Assembly: GCF_026151205.1 (NCBI RefSeq)
Contig: NC_087077.1
Location: forward strand, 14,112,983-14,176,982
DNA: 64,000 nt
Direction of reading: 5' to 3'
DNA from: Bolinopsis microptera
Taxonomy: Eukaryota > Ctenophora > Tentaculata > Lobata > Bolinopsidae
The notes below the pieces were generated by a model. It ran no database searches. It was not told the DNA's origin and saw only the letters and a list, made by a program, of their open reading frames with translations. Within the stretch, counting starts at the first letter, position 1; every line of letters begins with the position of its first letter. Of this stretch, positions 53,102 through 64,000 are shown in pieces. The translations under genes were made by a program, and so were the position numbers.

Positions 53102-55024
53102 TGTTAGGTAGGGGTATAGTGAAATGAAGGTGAACAGGTTTGCAAATATCTCACGGCCTGTATTAGTATCTTATAAAATATTTGTACTGAGAGACGGGTA
53201 GTCGGTCAATTAATTTAAAGTCTTTATCAATTTAGAAAATATTAAGAGTCAGCGTAACAAGCTGAAAGTTGTAAGGTTTGTATGATTGAAATGTCTCACG
53301 GCGTGAAGCTGTAGTTAGTATTTTAAGCCGTTGTAAATTAGTAGTTATTTGGAATTGTGACGTTCCCGGTGGGAAAAGTAGTGGCTTGAAGATTGTTAAA
53401 GTTTCAAATTTATTAGAACTTATAGTTAAAAGAATACTTACAATTATTTTAACAGCATTGATTTTTGATTATTGTGTTGACGAACTAGCCGAGGTGTTAC
53501 AAGAGTGCCATGAGAATCAACTCCCCCTTCAACTCCCCAAAGACCTGTCAACCAGCAGTCTACAAAAAGGGGAGCTCGCCTGCTGCTCGCCGCCTTCCGC
53601 CTTTCGCCTTCTGCATTCACCTGTTCCTATCATGGCCCGGGGTCTTGCTCTGCTGTATCCGTTCTCTCTCCACATGTTACTCATTTCTATTATAGGTTCG
53701 TAATTTAGATTAAGTTCTTGATCATGTTATTGTCATTGATTGCATTCGTATCAAAAGGTTGACGTTAAAGATTAGTTCGTACTTAGGTCAATTTCCGTCG
53801 TATAATGCTTAATATGCTGTTAATATACATAATATCTCATCAGATTCCTCGCACTACTAGTACTATCTGTTCCCGATAGATCCTTCCAGAATTAGGCTAT
53901 GGAGTTCCTTTCTTGAGGTAAAAATCTTACGTAAACCTTAATCCATCGTTCATAATCATAGCACTTTTCCACTTGTTAACGTTGACGATTGTAGTATTAT
54001 AGTTATTTCCTGTGTACTAATTATTAGTTCTAATAGTTATTGGTTTCCAGGCAATATGACGGTGATACCCACCCCACTTGCTCTGCCTGTCCTCACCTAA
54101 GCTCCACCAGTCGTATTGCTTCGTAAGTTTATTACGTCTTCATTAAGAGGTTCCTACGATAGATTTTCCCTTAATTTAACTTAATCAATCTGATTATTGT
54201 CACTACTTAAACGCTCCGTACTTATAATTATCTTACTTCAGATTGATTCCCCCCTCCTTCCTCGAGAACCGTTCGTCACTATGTTAGATCCTCGAGATGA
54301 CCATGCAAGATGGTTCAGTTCTAGTTGACATTCCACTATATGAAAAGACCAGATCGCCACTTTATATTCTTATTCCTTGGTTAGTAAATTATACTTATAG
54401 TGATTCTAGTTCGTAAGTTATCTAGAAGTAGGAAATTAATACCTATATTCCGTATAATTAGTGTGGTCTATTAAATTTGTATTGATATATGATCTCTTCA
54501 CAGAGAGAGAGAGAGAACCGGAACAGCGACCTCGTGAATCATCCTATTTAATCGCTTCACCCTCGCCACATTCGCTACTACTTCAATTATTGGGGTAAAT
54601 GGACATTAAGACTAAGTTATGAGATATGAGAGTTAAATTAATATTGTAGTCCTATTTAACCCAATTATTTTACAACCCTTTATTAATTTGTTTTAATTGG
54701 TTATCTTCCAGATATAAATTCACCTTAAATTCTGAAATCCATAATTACAAAAGAAATTACTGTCCTAAAAATGTATCTGTACAAAGAGAGTTTGGGTTTG
54801 AACTGTGCCCCGAGTAAGTCTCAAACCGGGAGGTATTCCATAATATCGGAACCTGAATTTCCATACTCTAGTTAAAAGGAGCCCATTATACGTAGTTAAA
54901 TTAATATCATCACAATTTAATGAAATATAATAAATAAATAATCTCTAGAAGTCATGGAAAATTGGAGTATTAAATAGGCCGTTAAGTAAGTTGTCGTGCT
55001 GAAACCCGAGTACGCCTCTTAACA
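53102..55024. repeat. Left LTR, 1923 bp
   Basis: TG...CA termini with TGTTA/TAACA inverted ends. An identical 105-codon frame occurs in each LTR (53386 and 57054) but shows no known domain. Confidence 0.9.
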
Positions 55025-55134
55025 ATGTAGCCCTAATGCGGCTCTCTCTGTACAAAATTTTGTAGCAAAATTTTCAAAAAAATCTGGAAGAGACACCAAA
55101 CCTTAGTTTGCTTGTTGTTTTGTTAGTGCACCGT

Positions 55135-55215
55135 TTACTGGGCCGCGCTCAGCCTGTCATTCCGCCTAATCTCTATTGTTGTTTACCAACATTAAAGCCT
55201 GGGGTCCTCAGGTAA
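55135..55215 (+). mobile_element. TTAC-ended MITE family, copy D, inside the LTR element
   Basis: The element TTACTGGGCCGCGCTCAG to GGTCCTCAGGTAA is flanked by TGCACCGT on both sides, giving an 8 bp target duplication. It is very close to copy C at 17509. Confidence 0.82.
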
Positions 55216-56769
55216 TGCACCGTTAGTGCAATTTATTTATTTACATTGATATTAGTTGTTGCAGCCATCGCCATAAAATGATGAAGTCACAACAGAGAAG
55301 TAGGTAGAAGAGATGTAATTATAATGAGAAGTAAGAGAAGAAGATGTTAAAGAGAAAGAAGTGATATATTATAGGAAATATACGGCCGTATAATTAGATA
55401 AAGATGGGAATGATACGAGAGATGTATGATGTTACGAGATAATAAGATTATGTTATAATGAGATGTTGAAATGTGAGACAATTATATTATGGGGAGATAT
55501 ATTAAACTGCAGTATAAATTATTAGCCGGCTAAGGGATACGGGGTTCAGATGATGTTGTGAAGTTTATTGGGAGGAGGTGCTATAATGGTTGTTGACAAG
55601 GTGTTAGTTTTAATAAGTAGATGGGCTTCTTATCTGATTATTTGAGTGTTGTGATACCGCCAAAAGCGCGCTTGGTGGTTAGAAACACTTCGGATTCAGT
55701 ACGACCCTTCGAACTTTGAAACTAAGATTGGCAACATGATTTAGCGTAATAGGGTATGCGGTCGTGAAGAAGAGAAGATATGATACAGAGGGAGATTTGA
55801 TAAGGGGTTTGTTGTTTAAAAATAAAGATGATTTAGTGTAATAGGGTATGCGGACGTGAAGAAGAGGGGAAGATATTTTAAATGAAGTAGATACATAGAG
55901 AAGTGATTTGATATAGAAGTGATGTTGTTAAAGTTGGCATGGTGGAATCATGCTGGGAAATAAGGGATACAAATTTTGTTGAAGTTGGGGTAATTTACGT
56001 TGTGAAATATGGCTGGTGGCTGCACATTAATTACCGCATAAGGCATTCAGGAAAACTTTTGATTATGAATAAACTGAAATTAATTCGGCCTAAACAATTT
56101 TCTAGAACTGAAAGAACATCACTTAATAGCTTAATTATAACCGTAACACACATTTATATTCTCTTGCCACATCGTTTGCTACTCGTTTGATGATTTGAAT
56201 TTTTATTAAACCTTGATTAATAGATATATTTTGTAAATAATAAGTCGCTAACGTAATTAAACTATTAGTATTAGGATTTTATTTTCCTCTTAGACTTCGA
56301 GTATGTGTTATTCGCTGTCTTTGCGTGCCTTAAAACAGTTAACCTCCGTAATGTCGTCTAATCATTGATAATACCCCAGCAAGTACACAAGTAGACCCTG
56401 GAACTTATAACCCTGCTGAGAATAGTGACCAGATTGTGTCGGAAAATTACGGACAGTACTATGACAATAAAGATAACTACGACCAGAATAGGCACTACAA
56501 TTACAACGACTTTACTTTTAAATATTAACTTATGGTAATTCAAATGTTTGTTTGTACGATTATATTTAATTTTGTTGGCTGTGCGCGAGAAATTCGATAA
56601 TTCTTTAAATTAATGATTTTTTACTATAAGAACGGGCATACCTTATTACTAATGGTTCTTTTGAAATTTTTTTTTTTAAAGAAAAAAAAGAAGGTTGTAG
56701 ATTTATCATTTCTTTAATTATAGATAGTTTTACTATGACGTGGTCGTCATTAATTTTCGATCGGGGAGA

Positions 56770-58692
56770 TGTTAGGTAGGGGTATAGTGAAATGAAGGTG
56801 AACAGGTTTGCAAATATCTCACGGCCTGTATTAGTATCTTATAAAATATTTGTACTGAGAGACGGGTAGTCGGTCAATTAATTTAAAGTCTTTATCAATT
56901 TAGAAAATATTAAGAGTCAGCGTAACAAGCTGAAAGTTGTAAGGTTTGTATGATTGAAATGTCTCACGGCGTGAAGCTGTAGTTAGTATTTTAAGCCGTT
57001 GTAAATTAGTAGTTATTTGGAATTGTGACGTTCCCGGTGGGAAAAGTAGTGGCTTGAAGATTGTTAAAGTTTCAAATTTATTAGAACTTATAGTTAAAAG
57101 AATACTTACAATTATTTTAACAGCATTGATTTTTGATTATTGTGTTGACGAACTAGCCGAGGTGTTACAAGAGTGCCATGAGAATCAACTCCCCCTTCAA
57201 CTCCCCAAAGACCTGTCAACCAGCAGTCTACAAAAAGGGGAGCTCGCCTGCTGCTCGCCGCCTTCCGCCTTTCGCCTTCTGCATTCACCTGTTCCTATCA
57301 TGGCCCGGGGTCTTGCTCTGCTGTATCCGTTCTCTCTCCACATGTTACTCATTTCTATTATAGGTTCGTAATTTAGATTAAGTTCTTGATCATGTTATTG
57401 TCATTGATTGCATTCGTATCAAAAGGTTGACGTTAAAGATTAGTTCGTACTTAGGTCAATTTCCGTCGTATAATGCTTAATATGCTGTTAATATACATAA
57501 TATCTCATCAGATTCCTCGCACTACTAGTACTATCTGTTCCCGATAGATCCTTCCAGAATTAGGCTATGGAGTTCCTTTCTTGAGGTAAAAATCTTACGT
57601 AAACCTTAATCCATCGTTCATAATCATAGCACTTTTCCACTTGTTAACGTTGACGATTGTAGTATTATAGTTATTTCCTGTGTACTAATTATTAGTTCTA
57701 ATAGTTATTGGTTTCCAGGCAATATGACGGTGATACCCACCCCACTTGCTCTGCCTGTCCTCACCTAAGCTCCACCAGTCGTATTGCTTCGTAAGTTTAT
57801 TACGTCTTCATTAAGAGGTTCCTACGATAGATTTTCCCTTAATTTAACTTAATCAATCTGATTATTGTCACTACTTAAACGCTCCGTACTTATAATTATC
57901 TTACTTCAGATTGATTCCCCCCTCCTTCCTCGAGAACCGTTCGTCACTATGTTAGATCCTCGAGATGACCATGCAAGATGGTTCAGTTCTAGTTGACATT
58001 CCACTATATGAAAAGACCAGATCGCCACTTTATATTCTTATTCCTTGGTTAGTAAATTATACTTATAGTGATTCTAGTTCGTAAGTTATCTAGAAGTAGG
58101 AAATTAATACCTATATTCCGTATAATTAGTGTGGTCTATTAAATTTGTATTGATATATGATCTCTTCACAGAGAGAGAGAGAGAACCGGAACAGCGACCT
58201 CGTGAATCATCCTATTTAATCGCTTCACCCTCGCCACATTCGCTACTACTTCAATTATTGGGGTAAATGGACATTAAGACTAAGTTATGAGATATGAGAG
58301 TTAAATTAATATTGTAGTCCTATTTAACCCAATTATTTTACAACCCTTTATTAATTTGTTTTAATTGGTTATCTTCCAGATATAAATTCACCTTAAATTC
58401 TGAAATCCATAATTACAAAAGAAATTACTGTCCTAAAAATGTATCTGTACAAAGAGAGTTTGGGTTTGAACTGTGCCCCGAGTAAGTCTCAAACCGGGAG
58501 GTATTCCATAATATCGGAACCTGAATTTCCATACTCTAGTTAAAAGGAGCCCATTATACGTAGTTAAATTAATATCATCACAATTTAATGAAATATAATA
58601 AATAAATAATCTCTAGAAGTCATGGAAAATTGGAGTATTAAATAGGCCGTTAAGTAAGTTGTCGTGCTGAAACCCGAGTACGCCTCTTAACA
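56770..58692. repeat. Right LTR, 1923 bp
   Basis: Direct repeat of 53102-55024 with identical length and ends. Confidence 0.9.
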
Positions 58693-58797
58693 ACTAGTAG
58701 AATTTGTACCTGACATATTACATTTAGTTTAGCGACCTTCACATGTGGGTCAAACTTAGTATTTCTGAAAGTTTCGCCAAATTTCATTGATTTCAGA

Positions 58798-59160
58798 AGG
58801 TGTGGCAGGGTGTAGGCCATACACTGAGTAACATCTGCTTATTTAGTCAAACATCTAGTGTGGCCTTGCCCATCAGCAGCCAGTCCGATACTTGGAAGCT
58901 GGAGAAATGTCGACTCCAACAGTCCTACCAGCAGTCTTCTGATGACATGATAAGGGCGATTCAACCGCAAGTCAGGTCAGGGAGAGTTTGGAGACCAGAC
59001 AAGGAACTAGATTGTGCTGAGAGGGACTTAGTCTGTGAAGAGGTGAGAGGAATGGTCCAGCCGTACAGCAGGGCAGGGATTTGTTTTGGAGAATGGAAGA
59101 AACCGTGGAAGAAGATGAACGCCCGGGAACAACAAGCTGAGGTCCTTCAGAGAGTTAAAA
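58798..59160 (+). CDS. Possible truncated host exon or unknown gene fragment
   Basis: A plus-strand open frame follows a good acceptor (CATTGATTTCAG) and runs about 120 codons with natural composition (Trp-rich KVWQGVGHT, then EWKKPWKKMNAREQQ and EVLQRVKRNLE, a likely helix). The homologous-looking part ends where the Gypsy sequence begins at about 59150; the frame itself runs on to 59225 in element sequence. I recognise no family. It may be an exon broken by the retrotransposon, or part of another element. Confidence 0.3.
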
Positions 59161-60862
59161 GAAACCTCGAGCATGAAAGGGAAGTTCAATGCGGCTCTCT
59201 TGAGATGCAGTCTGTTGGTTACTAGTCACAGCTGGCGCTCCTTCTCTACTTGGACCCGGCTGCTGCTGAACTGTTATCACAGGTTGTTCAATATTCCTCG
59301 GCTCAGTGTTTCTTTCTGGTATCTCAATTTGCTGCTTCTGTAACTCGATTACTGGCACTAACCGTTTCTTCATCGCATCTACATGTTTCTTTATGATCCT
59401 GCCCTTGTAGTTCACATCATACCACAGTGATTCTCCGTGTCTTTTTTCAATCGTTGCTGGTTCGTACTCTTTCCGAGTGTCCGGTCGAACCCATATTGTT
59501 TGTTTCTCCTCAAATACACGTTCGTTTCTTTTACTGTCAACAACTTTTTGTTCATTATCAACATCCAGTCGTTCCGCTTCCATCTGATCACTGGGTCTGA
59601 GGTGATGTAACTTAGATCGTAAAGTTCGTCCGTACATCATTACTGCTGGTGGTTGCTTAGTTACAGAGTGTGGAGTATTCCTATATGCCATTAGGAAGTT
59701 AGCGAGATTTAAATCTAAATCCTTAGACTTTTCGTACATCTTTTTCATCGCTGACTTAAAACTCTGGACAAACCGTTCGCAGCTTCCGTTACTCCTCGGG
59801 GAGTATGATGGGCACAAAACATGTCTTATCTGATTCTTCTTTAGGAAGTTCTTGAATTCTTCACTGATAAATTGCGGTCCGTTATCGCTGACTAGAACCC
59901 AAGGTACCCCTGTTCTTGAAAATACTCTTCTCATTGCTTTTATCGTAGCTGGCGCAGTAGTGTTATGAGACATCTTGATAACTTCCGGCCATTTTGAGTA
60001 AGTATCGTACATCAGTAACCAATAGTTATTTTGGAATTCTCCAGCGAAGTCCACATGTACTCGTTGCCAGGGTCTTGTTGATTTAACCCAGGGATGGTCG
60101 ATGACTTTTGGTAACTTTTTCCCGTGTTTTTGGCAGGATGCACATGCTTTAACTAAAATCTCTATATCTTGGTCTATTCCTGGCCACCACACATAGCTTC
60201 TAGCCAGGCTTTTCATTCCAGTCATCCCTACATGTGTAAGGTGTAGCATCTTAAGAACCTCTGCTCTTAGTTTATGTGGAATGATTACACGATTTCCCCA
60301 TGTGATACATCTTTTTTCAGTCGTGAGTTGGTTCTTTCTATCGTACATGGCTTTCATCTCCTTGTGATCTTTGTCTATCTTTTCCGGCCAGCCATCTACA
60401 ATGTACATCGCTATCTTGCTCAGAATAATGTCTTTGGATGTCTCCCGGGCAACTTCTTTTGCATCTATCAGTGCGTCCTCCATGGTCAAAGAAAATGCCT
60501 CTTCACATTCGTTTGGCTCGTCCACATGAATGACTTTTTTCGGGAATCTGGACATTACATCAGCATTAGCATGCTCTTTTGTATTTCTGTATACTATGTT
60601 ATAATCGTAATTTTGTAACAGCAGTGCATATCTGGATAATCTGTTCGCCGTCATCTCTGGAATGCCTCTCTTAGGTCCAAATATATGTACTAACGGTTGG
60701 TGATCCGTCACTAGTTCAAAGTGTCTTCCATACAGATACATATGAAACCTTTTTATAGCCCAGACTATCCCTAAAGCTTCTTTGTCAATCTGGCTATATT
60801 TTTTCTCAGCATTCGATAATGTCCTTGAAATAAATTCAACCGGACGTTCATTTGTTCCATCA
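59155..60862 (-). pseudogene. Ty3/Gypsy RNase H and integrase, frame-shifted from upstream pol
   Basis: RNase H homology begins right at the break near 60862, before any ATG; the first in-frame ATG is at 60741. It shows the VTDHQPLVHIF segment. The integrase has the HHCC zinc finger (HLTHVGMTG, CASCQ), and the catalytic core with VDFAGEF, VSDNGPQF and SPRSNGSCERF, that is the D, D and E residues in proper spacing. The C-terminus is Gln/Pro-rich. With the break upstream this part is probably not translated unless a ribosomal frameshift occurs. Confidence 0.85.
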
Positions 60863-63700
60863 TCATCTGTGTGACAATACAGCTCCCAAACCCACGCTGC
60901 TTGCGTCTGTATCCAGCTTCAAACGTTTCAGCGGGTTGTAGAACGTCAATACTCTGTCAGAACAAAGTAATTTCTTTAATTCTTCGAAGGCTTTCTGTTC
61001 AGTCTTTGTCCATCGCCATTCAACTTCAGTCTTTCTCAACTCATCCAATGGAGCGATTATTGTCGACAAATCTGGTAGATACTTGCGATAATACCCAACT
61101 GCTCCCAGAAATGCTACTAAATTTTTCACATTTTCAGGTGCCTGTACTTTTAACAGATCGTCTATCTTGCTGTTGACTGGTGACATACCATGCTTGTTCA
61201 CCTTGTGTCCTAGATAAATCACTTCTTCATGCATCAGCTTAGATTTATTCAGTCTGCATCTGAAACCGTTTGCTTCCAGTCTTCTCACAACTTTATTCAG
61301 ATTATCTAAGTGCTCTTTGTCGTTCTTTCCTGATATTAAAATGTCGTCTATCCTACAGCAAACCATAGGTATACCCCGTAGTACATTGTCCATCAGATTC
61401 TGAAAGATTGCTGCGCTGCTATTTATTCCATACGGTAAGCGCGTCCACACATACTGTCCCATATGCGTATTCATTGTCGTGATGAGTTGATCTTCTGTTG
61501 ATAGCTCCACGTTATTGTACGCTTGTTTTATGTCTATGACTGAGAACTTTTCTCCTCCCGAAACGCTTGCAAAACATTCTTCTGTAGTTGGTAACGGGTG
61601 ATGTTTCATTTCCAATAGTTTGTTGACTGCTTTAAAGTCTCCACATATTCTCACACCGTCTCCTTTTTTCACTGGCATAACTGGAGTTCCCCATGGGCTC
61701 TCTTTGACTTTCTTCAAAATTCCTTGTTTCACCATGTTGTCTAACTCCTTTTCCAGTAAGTCTTTAATAGCAAAAGGTACTGCTCTTGATTTCTGCGTGA
61801 CAGGTCTGCTTCCCTCCTTCAATTGGAGTTGCACTTTATAGTTCTTTACCAGACCTAACTCATCTTTGAAGATGTCACTAGACATTATCTCTTGTACTGT
61901 CCGTATCTTTGTTGGTGTTCCAGGATCTGTTTCATCGTCCACACTAACAAAATTTCTCAACTGATGTGTTCTAGGAGCAGTCTCTTCGTCCTCACATCGT
62001 TGTCCAGTTTTAAACTTTCTCTTGGCGGTATCTGTCACTGATTCTGATTCCATAACTCCCAACACGTTCACTGTTCGTACTCCTTCTTGAGTCCCAGGAA
62101 ATTCTCCTTCGTGTGCGCTACAGTTTCCATCAGTTCTCTCCAGTTCAACCTCTTTTGTTGGTCTCTGTCCAACTTCTGCTGTTTGGCCCTGTGTTCTCGT
62201 TACTAACTTTTCTAACCAGTTTTCACCACAAAACTCTGTAATCCAAGAGCGTCCAAACAGTGCTGGAAAGTGATTATCCACCACATACAGTTCCAACCCT
62301 TTCACAATCTGGTTGTTTATCGCCACTTCCACAACTGCTTTACCGCATACCTGCTGGTATTGACCATTCGCCACACGCAGTTGCCTATCACTACTTCTCA
62401 ACTTAAACTCCACACCAGCTTTCTTCAGCATCTCTCTACTGCACACAGATACACTTGATCCACTGTCAAACTCCATCAGACACTCTCGGCGATTGATCCA
62501 AACCTTGATCAGGGGTCTAGAATCACGCAAAAAGTTCACGTTATCGAAGTAAACAGTGTTATCATGCAAAAACCTGTTATCATGCAAAATAATGTTATTG
62601 TCATGCAAATCAACATGCGAATCATCATGCAAATTACTACCATACAGAACACTATTATCATCATCCTGAATTTTAGAATCATCAATACTTGTCAGGTTGT
62701 TGCCCAAATTTGAAGATTTTTGAAACAAAACATTTAACTGGTCATCTAAACTTACGGATTTCTCCGACAATTCACAATAGTAAATATTTCGACTCACAAA
62801 CTGTTCTGTGTCCTGGTTTGAATCGCTGTTTGAATCGCTGTTGTTGCAGTCTGTTGATACATGATGTGTAGATTTACCACTCTGTTTCCAGGACTTGCGT
62901 TTCGTCTTCTTACGGCAGTCCTTAGCAGTATGATACAATTCACCACAGTTGAAACATTTAGTATAGCAGTCCTTGGTTGCATGCGATTTGAGTTTGCATT
63001 TATTGCATCTTGTCTCCTGATTGGAACTTCCCTGTGAAGATTTCCCTTGAGACTTCTTGCTGATCTGTACCTTATGTACAGTTTGCTGGGAGTTTTTAAT
63101 CATTGCAGCCTCTGATTTAGATCTGTCCATTGTCACCACTTTTCTATACGCTCTCTCTAGTGTCAGTTGTTCGAAATCCTCCTCCAATAGCAACTCCTGT
63201 GCTTCTGAGTTAACAATTCCCATTATAAATTGATCTAACATTGAACTGCCGAAGTCTGTAAACTTGCATTTGACTGCCAGTTTTTTTAACCTCGCAACAA
63301 AGTCTGCTGTTTTCTCCGACTGCTTTTGGTGGCATTTGTAGAATCTGAATCGCTCTGCCAAAACAGTCGGTTTCGGGACCATGTGATTTATGAGAATTGT
63401 CTTCATCTCGAAATATGTAAGTTCGTTGACGTCATTTGGAGATGCTAAAGACGTAAGTAGGGAAAAGATTTCTGGATCAATGCTCGTTAAGAAGTGAGGT
63501 TTGATCGTTTGACATAGCTGATTATATTCCGCTAACAGTTGTGCATGCGCGGTTCGTTGCGCTTCATTCGGATTCTCTACTAACGGTTCCGGTTCAACCG
63601 GATAGGATTTTTGGGACTTGAGAAACCATGTGTACTGCTCGAACCAGTCTTCCGGCGCGCTGACTGTAGCGGTCAGAGGATAGGGGTAGGATTTTGTCAT
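60863..63700 (-). CDS. Ty3/Gypsy gag-protease-reverse transcriptase
   Basis: Starts at the ATG at 63700. The first third is a gag-like region ending in two CCHC zinc knuckles (CNKCKLKSHATKDC and CFNCGELYHTAKDC). A pepsin-like protease follows with the DSGS active site. The reverse transcriptase shows WGTPVMPVKK, IDIKQAYNNVEL, LPYGINSSAAIFQ and RIDDILIS, in which the usual YxDD-type motif reads RIDD. The frame stops at the start of RNase H (GLGAVLSH), where the homologous reading continues in another frame. The break could be a recent indel or, less likely, a programmed frameshift. gag and pol are fused in one frame, common in this group. Confidence 0.88.
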   Translation of the reverse strand: MTKSYPYPLTATVSAPEDWFEQYTWFLKSQKSYPVEPEPLVENPNEAQRTAHAQLLAEYNQLCQTIKPHFLTSIDPEIFSLLTSLASPNDVNELTYFEMKTILINHMVPKPTVLAERFRFYKCHQKQSEKTADFVARLKKLAVKCKFTDFGSSMLDQFIMGIVNSEAQELLLEEDFEQLTLERAYRKVVTMDRSKSEAAMIKNSQQTVHKVQISKKSQGKSSQGSSNQETRCNKCKLKSHATKDCYTKCFNCGELYHTAKDCRKKTKRKSWKQSGKSTHHVSTDCNNSDSNSDSNQDTEQFVSRNIYYCELSEKSVSLDDQLNVLFQKSSNLGNNLTSIDDSKIQDDDNSVLYGSNLHDDSHVDLHDNNIILHDNRFLHDNTVYFDNVNFLRDSRPLIKVWINRRECLMEFDSGSSVSVCSREMLKKAGVEFKLRSSDRQLRVANGQYQQVCGKAVVEVAINNQIVKGLELYVVDNHFPALFGRSWITEFCGENWLEKLVTRTQGQTAEVGQRPTKEVELERTDGNCSAHEGEFPGTQEGVRTVNVLGVMESESVTDTAKRKFKTGQRCEDEETAPRTHQLRNFVSVDDETDPGTPTKIRTVQEIMSSDIFKDELGLVKNYKVQLQLKEGSRPVTQKSRAVPFAIKDLLEKELDNMVKQGILKKVKESPWGTPVMPVKKGDGVRICGDFKAVNKLLEMKHHPLPTTEECFASVSGGEKFSVIDIKQAYNNVELSTEDQLITTMNTHMGQYVWTRLPYGINSSAAIFQNLMDNVLRGIPMVCCRIDDILISGKNDKEHLDNLNKVVRRLEANGFRCRLNKSKLMHEEVIYLGHKVNKHGMSPVNSKIDDLLKVQAPENVKNLVAFLGAVGYYRKYLPDLSTIIAPLDELRKTEVEWRWTKTEQKAFEELKKLLCSDRVLTFYNPLKRLKLDTDASSVGLGAVLSHR

Positions 63701-63712
63701 ACTCGTCGCCAA

Positions 63713-64000
63713 TGTTATGGACCAATGAAATAGACTGTCTTGCTAGACCTCTAAATAGAGGCTGAAATAGATTGATTAGTAATAAGAAATATACATCGTC
63801 ATATTATAATCAATAATACATTACAGGGTCAGTGGAGGGAAGAGGTTATGAAGACGGACATGAGCTGGCACACACTCTTTAAGTATGGTGATTCGCTCAC
63901 AGGTTTTATGCTCAGTGCGACTTATGGTACTGTGGTCACACCAAATTGATTTCTTCAAATAATCCAAATACAGGCAGCGATTTAGTCAACTTAAGTTTAT
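63713..64000 (-). repeat. 5' LTR of the Gypsy element, partial
   Basis: In element sense it ends GGTCCATAACA directly before TTGGCGACGAG. Its outer end is beyond the window. No matching copy was found in the window. Confidence 0.7.

Larger units (their letters stand above)
53102..58692. mobile_element. Complete non-coding LTR retrotransposon (LARD-like), 5.6 kb
   Basis: Two direct LTRs of 1923 bp enclose a 1745 bp internal region (55025-56769). Each LTR starts TGTTAGG and ends TTAACA. The target duplication ACTAG lies at 53097-53101 and 58693-58697. I noticed no difference or indel between the LTRs by eye (constant offset of 3668), so the insertion is recent. The internal region has no gag or pol. 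A G/A-rich GATCGGGGAGA precedes the right LTR as a possible polypurine tract. It must depend on proteins from another element. The transcription strand is not certain. Confidence 0.9.
59155..64000 (-). mobile_element. Ty3/Gypsy LTR retrotransposon, minus strand
   Basis: The 5' LTR (63713 onward, ending TAACA in element sense) runs off the window. A TTGGCGACGAGT segment follows the LTR at 63712-63701, where the primer-binding site is expected. Gag-protease-RT (63700 to 60863) and RNase H-integrase (60862 to 59155) follow in order. The coding part is interrupted by one frame change near 60865. No 3' LTR is seen before 59155, so the element appears to be truncated on that side or its 3' LTR has been lost. 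Confidence 0.88.

Noticed and set aside
53386-53703. 105-codon frame, repeated at 57054-57371
   Set aside because: It lies wholly in the LTR and is duplicated only because the LTR is. No recognised domain or sign of coding constraint.

Overview
The window is a piece of an animal (metazoan) nuclear genome. It contains spliced genes with GT/AG introns, long repeat-rich introns, many LINE, LTR and MITE-type elements, and degenerate (CCCTAA)n tracts. The species cannot be told from the sequence; the LINE and retrotransposon types fit a marine invertebrate (sponge, cnidarian, ctenophore or similar), which is inference only.

Two host genes can be reconstructed. The first is a complete proteasome activator PA200 gene (PSME4) on the minus strand. 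It has 22 coding exons from an ATG at 45777 to a TGA at 19367; every exon boundary keeps phase, giving about 1796 codons that end in Tyr-Tyr-Ala. One exon (30426-33221) carries over half of the coding sequence. The second is a two-exon lipid phosphate phosphatase (PAP2/PLPP family), on the plus strand, wholly inside PSME4 intron 14. Its last exon has been partly duplicated in tandem just downstream.

Layout. 1-8850: a 5'-truncated LINE split by a 2.7 kb TIR transposon, then SINE, hAT-like MITE and foldback repeats. 9062-14430: a nearly intact two-ORF LINE whose ORF1 joins a PHD finger, a coiled coil, an AlkB-type Fe(II)/2-oxoglutarate dioxygenase with all key residues, and an SGNH esterase. 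ORF2 carries its own PHD finger, an APE endonuclease and a reverse transcriptase, and overlaps ORF1 by ATGA. 15-19 kb: nested MITEs. 19.4-45.8 kb: PSME4, whose introns hold the phosphatase gene, an L2/CR1-like LINE remnant, and two large elements made of purine-rich GGA/GGACTGA minisatellite bounded by G-run inverted repeats with GTCCG motifs. 46.7-48.0 kb: a 1.27 kb hairpin element with TTAA duplications. 48.8-49.7 kb: the C-terminal end of a LINE with a restriction-like endonuclease. 51.6-52.4 kb: a TA-flanked TIR element. 53.1-58.7 kb: a non-coding LTR element with two 1923 bp LTRs and an ACTAG duplication. 59.2-64.0 kb: a Ty3/Gypsy element on the minus strand, with a reading-frame break and its 5' LTR running off the window.

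The strongest candidates for something new are the AlkB-plus-esterase LINE ORF1 and the G-run-bounded minisatellite elements.
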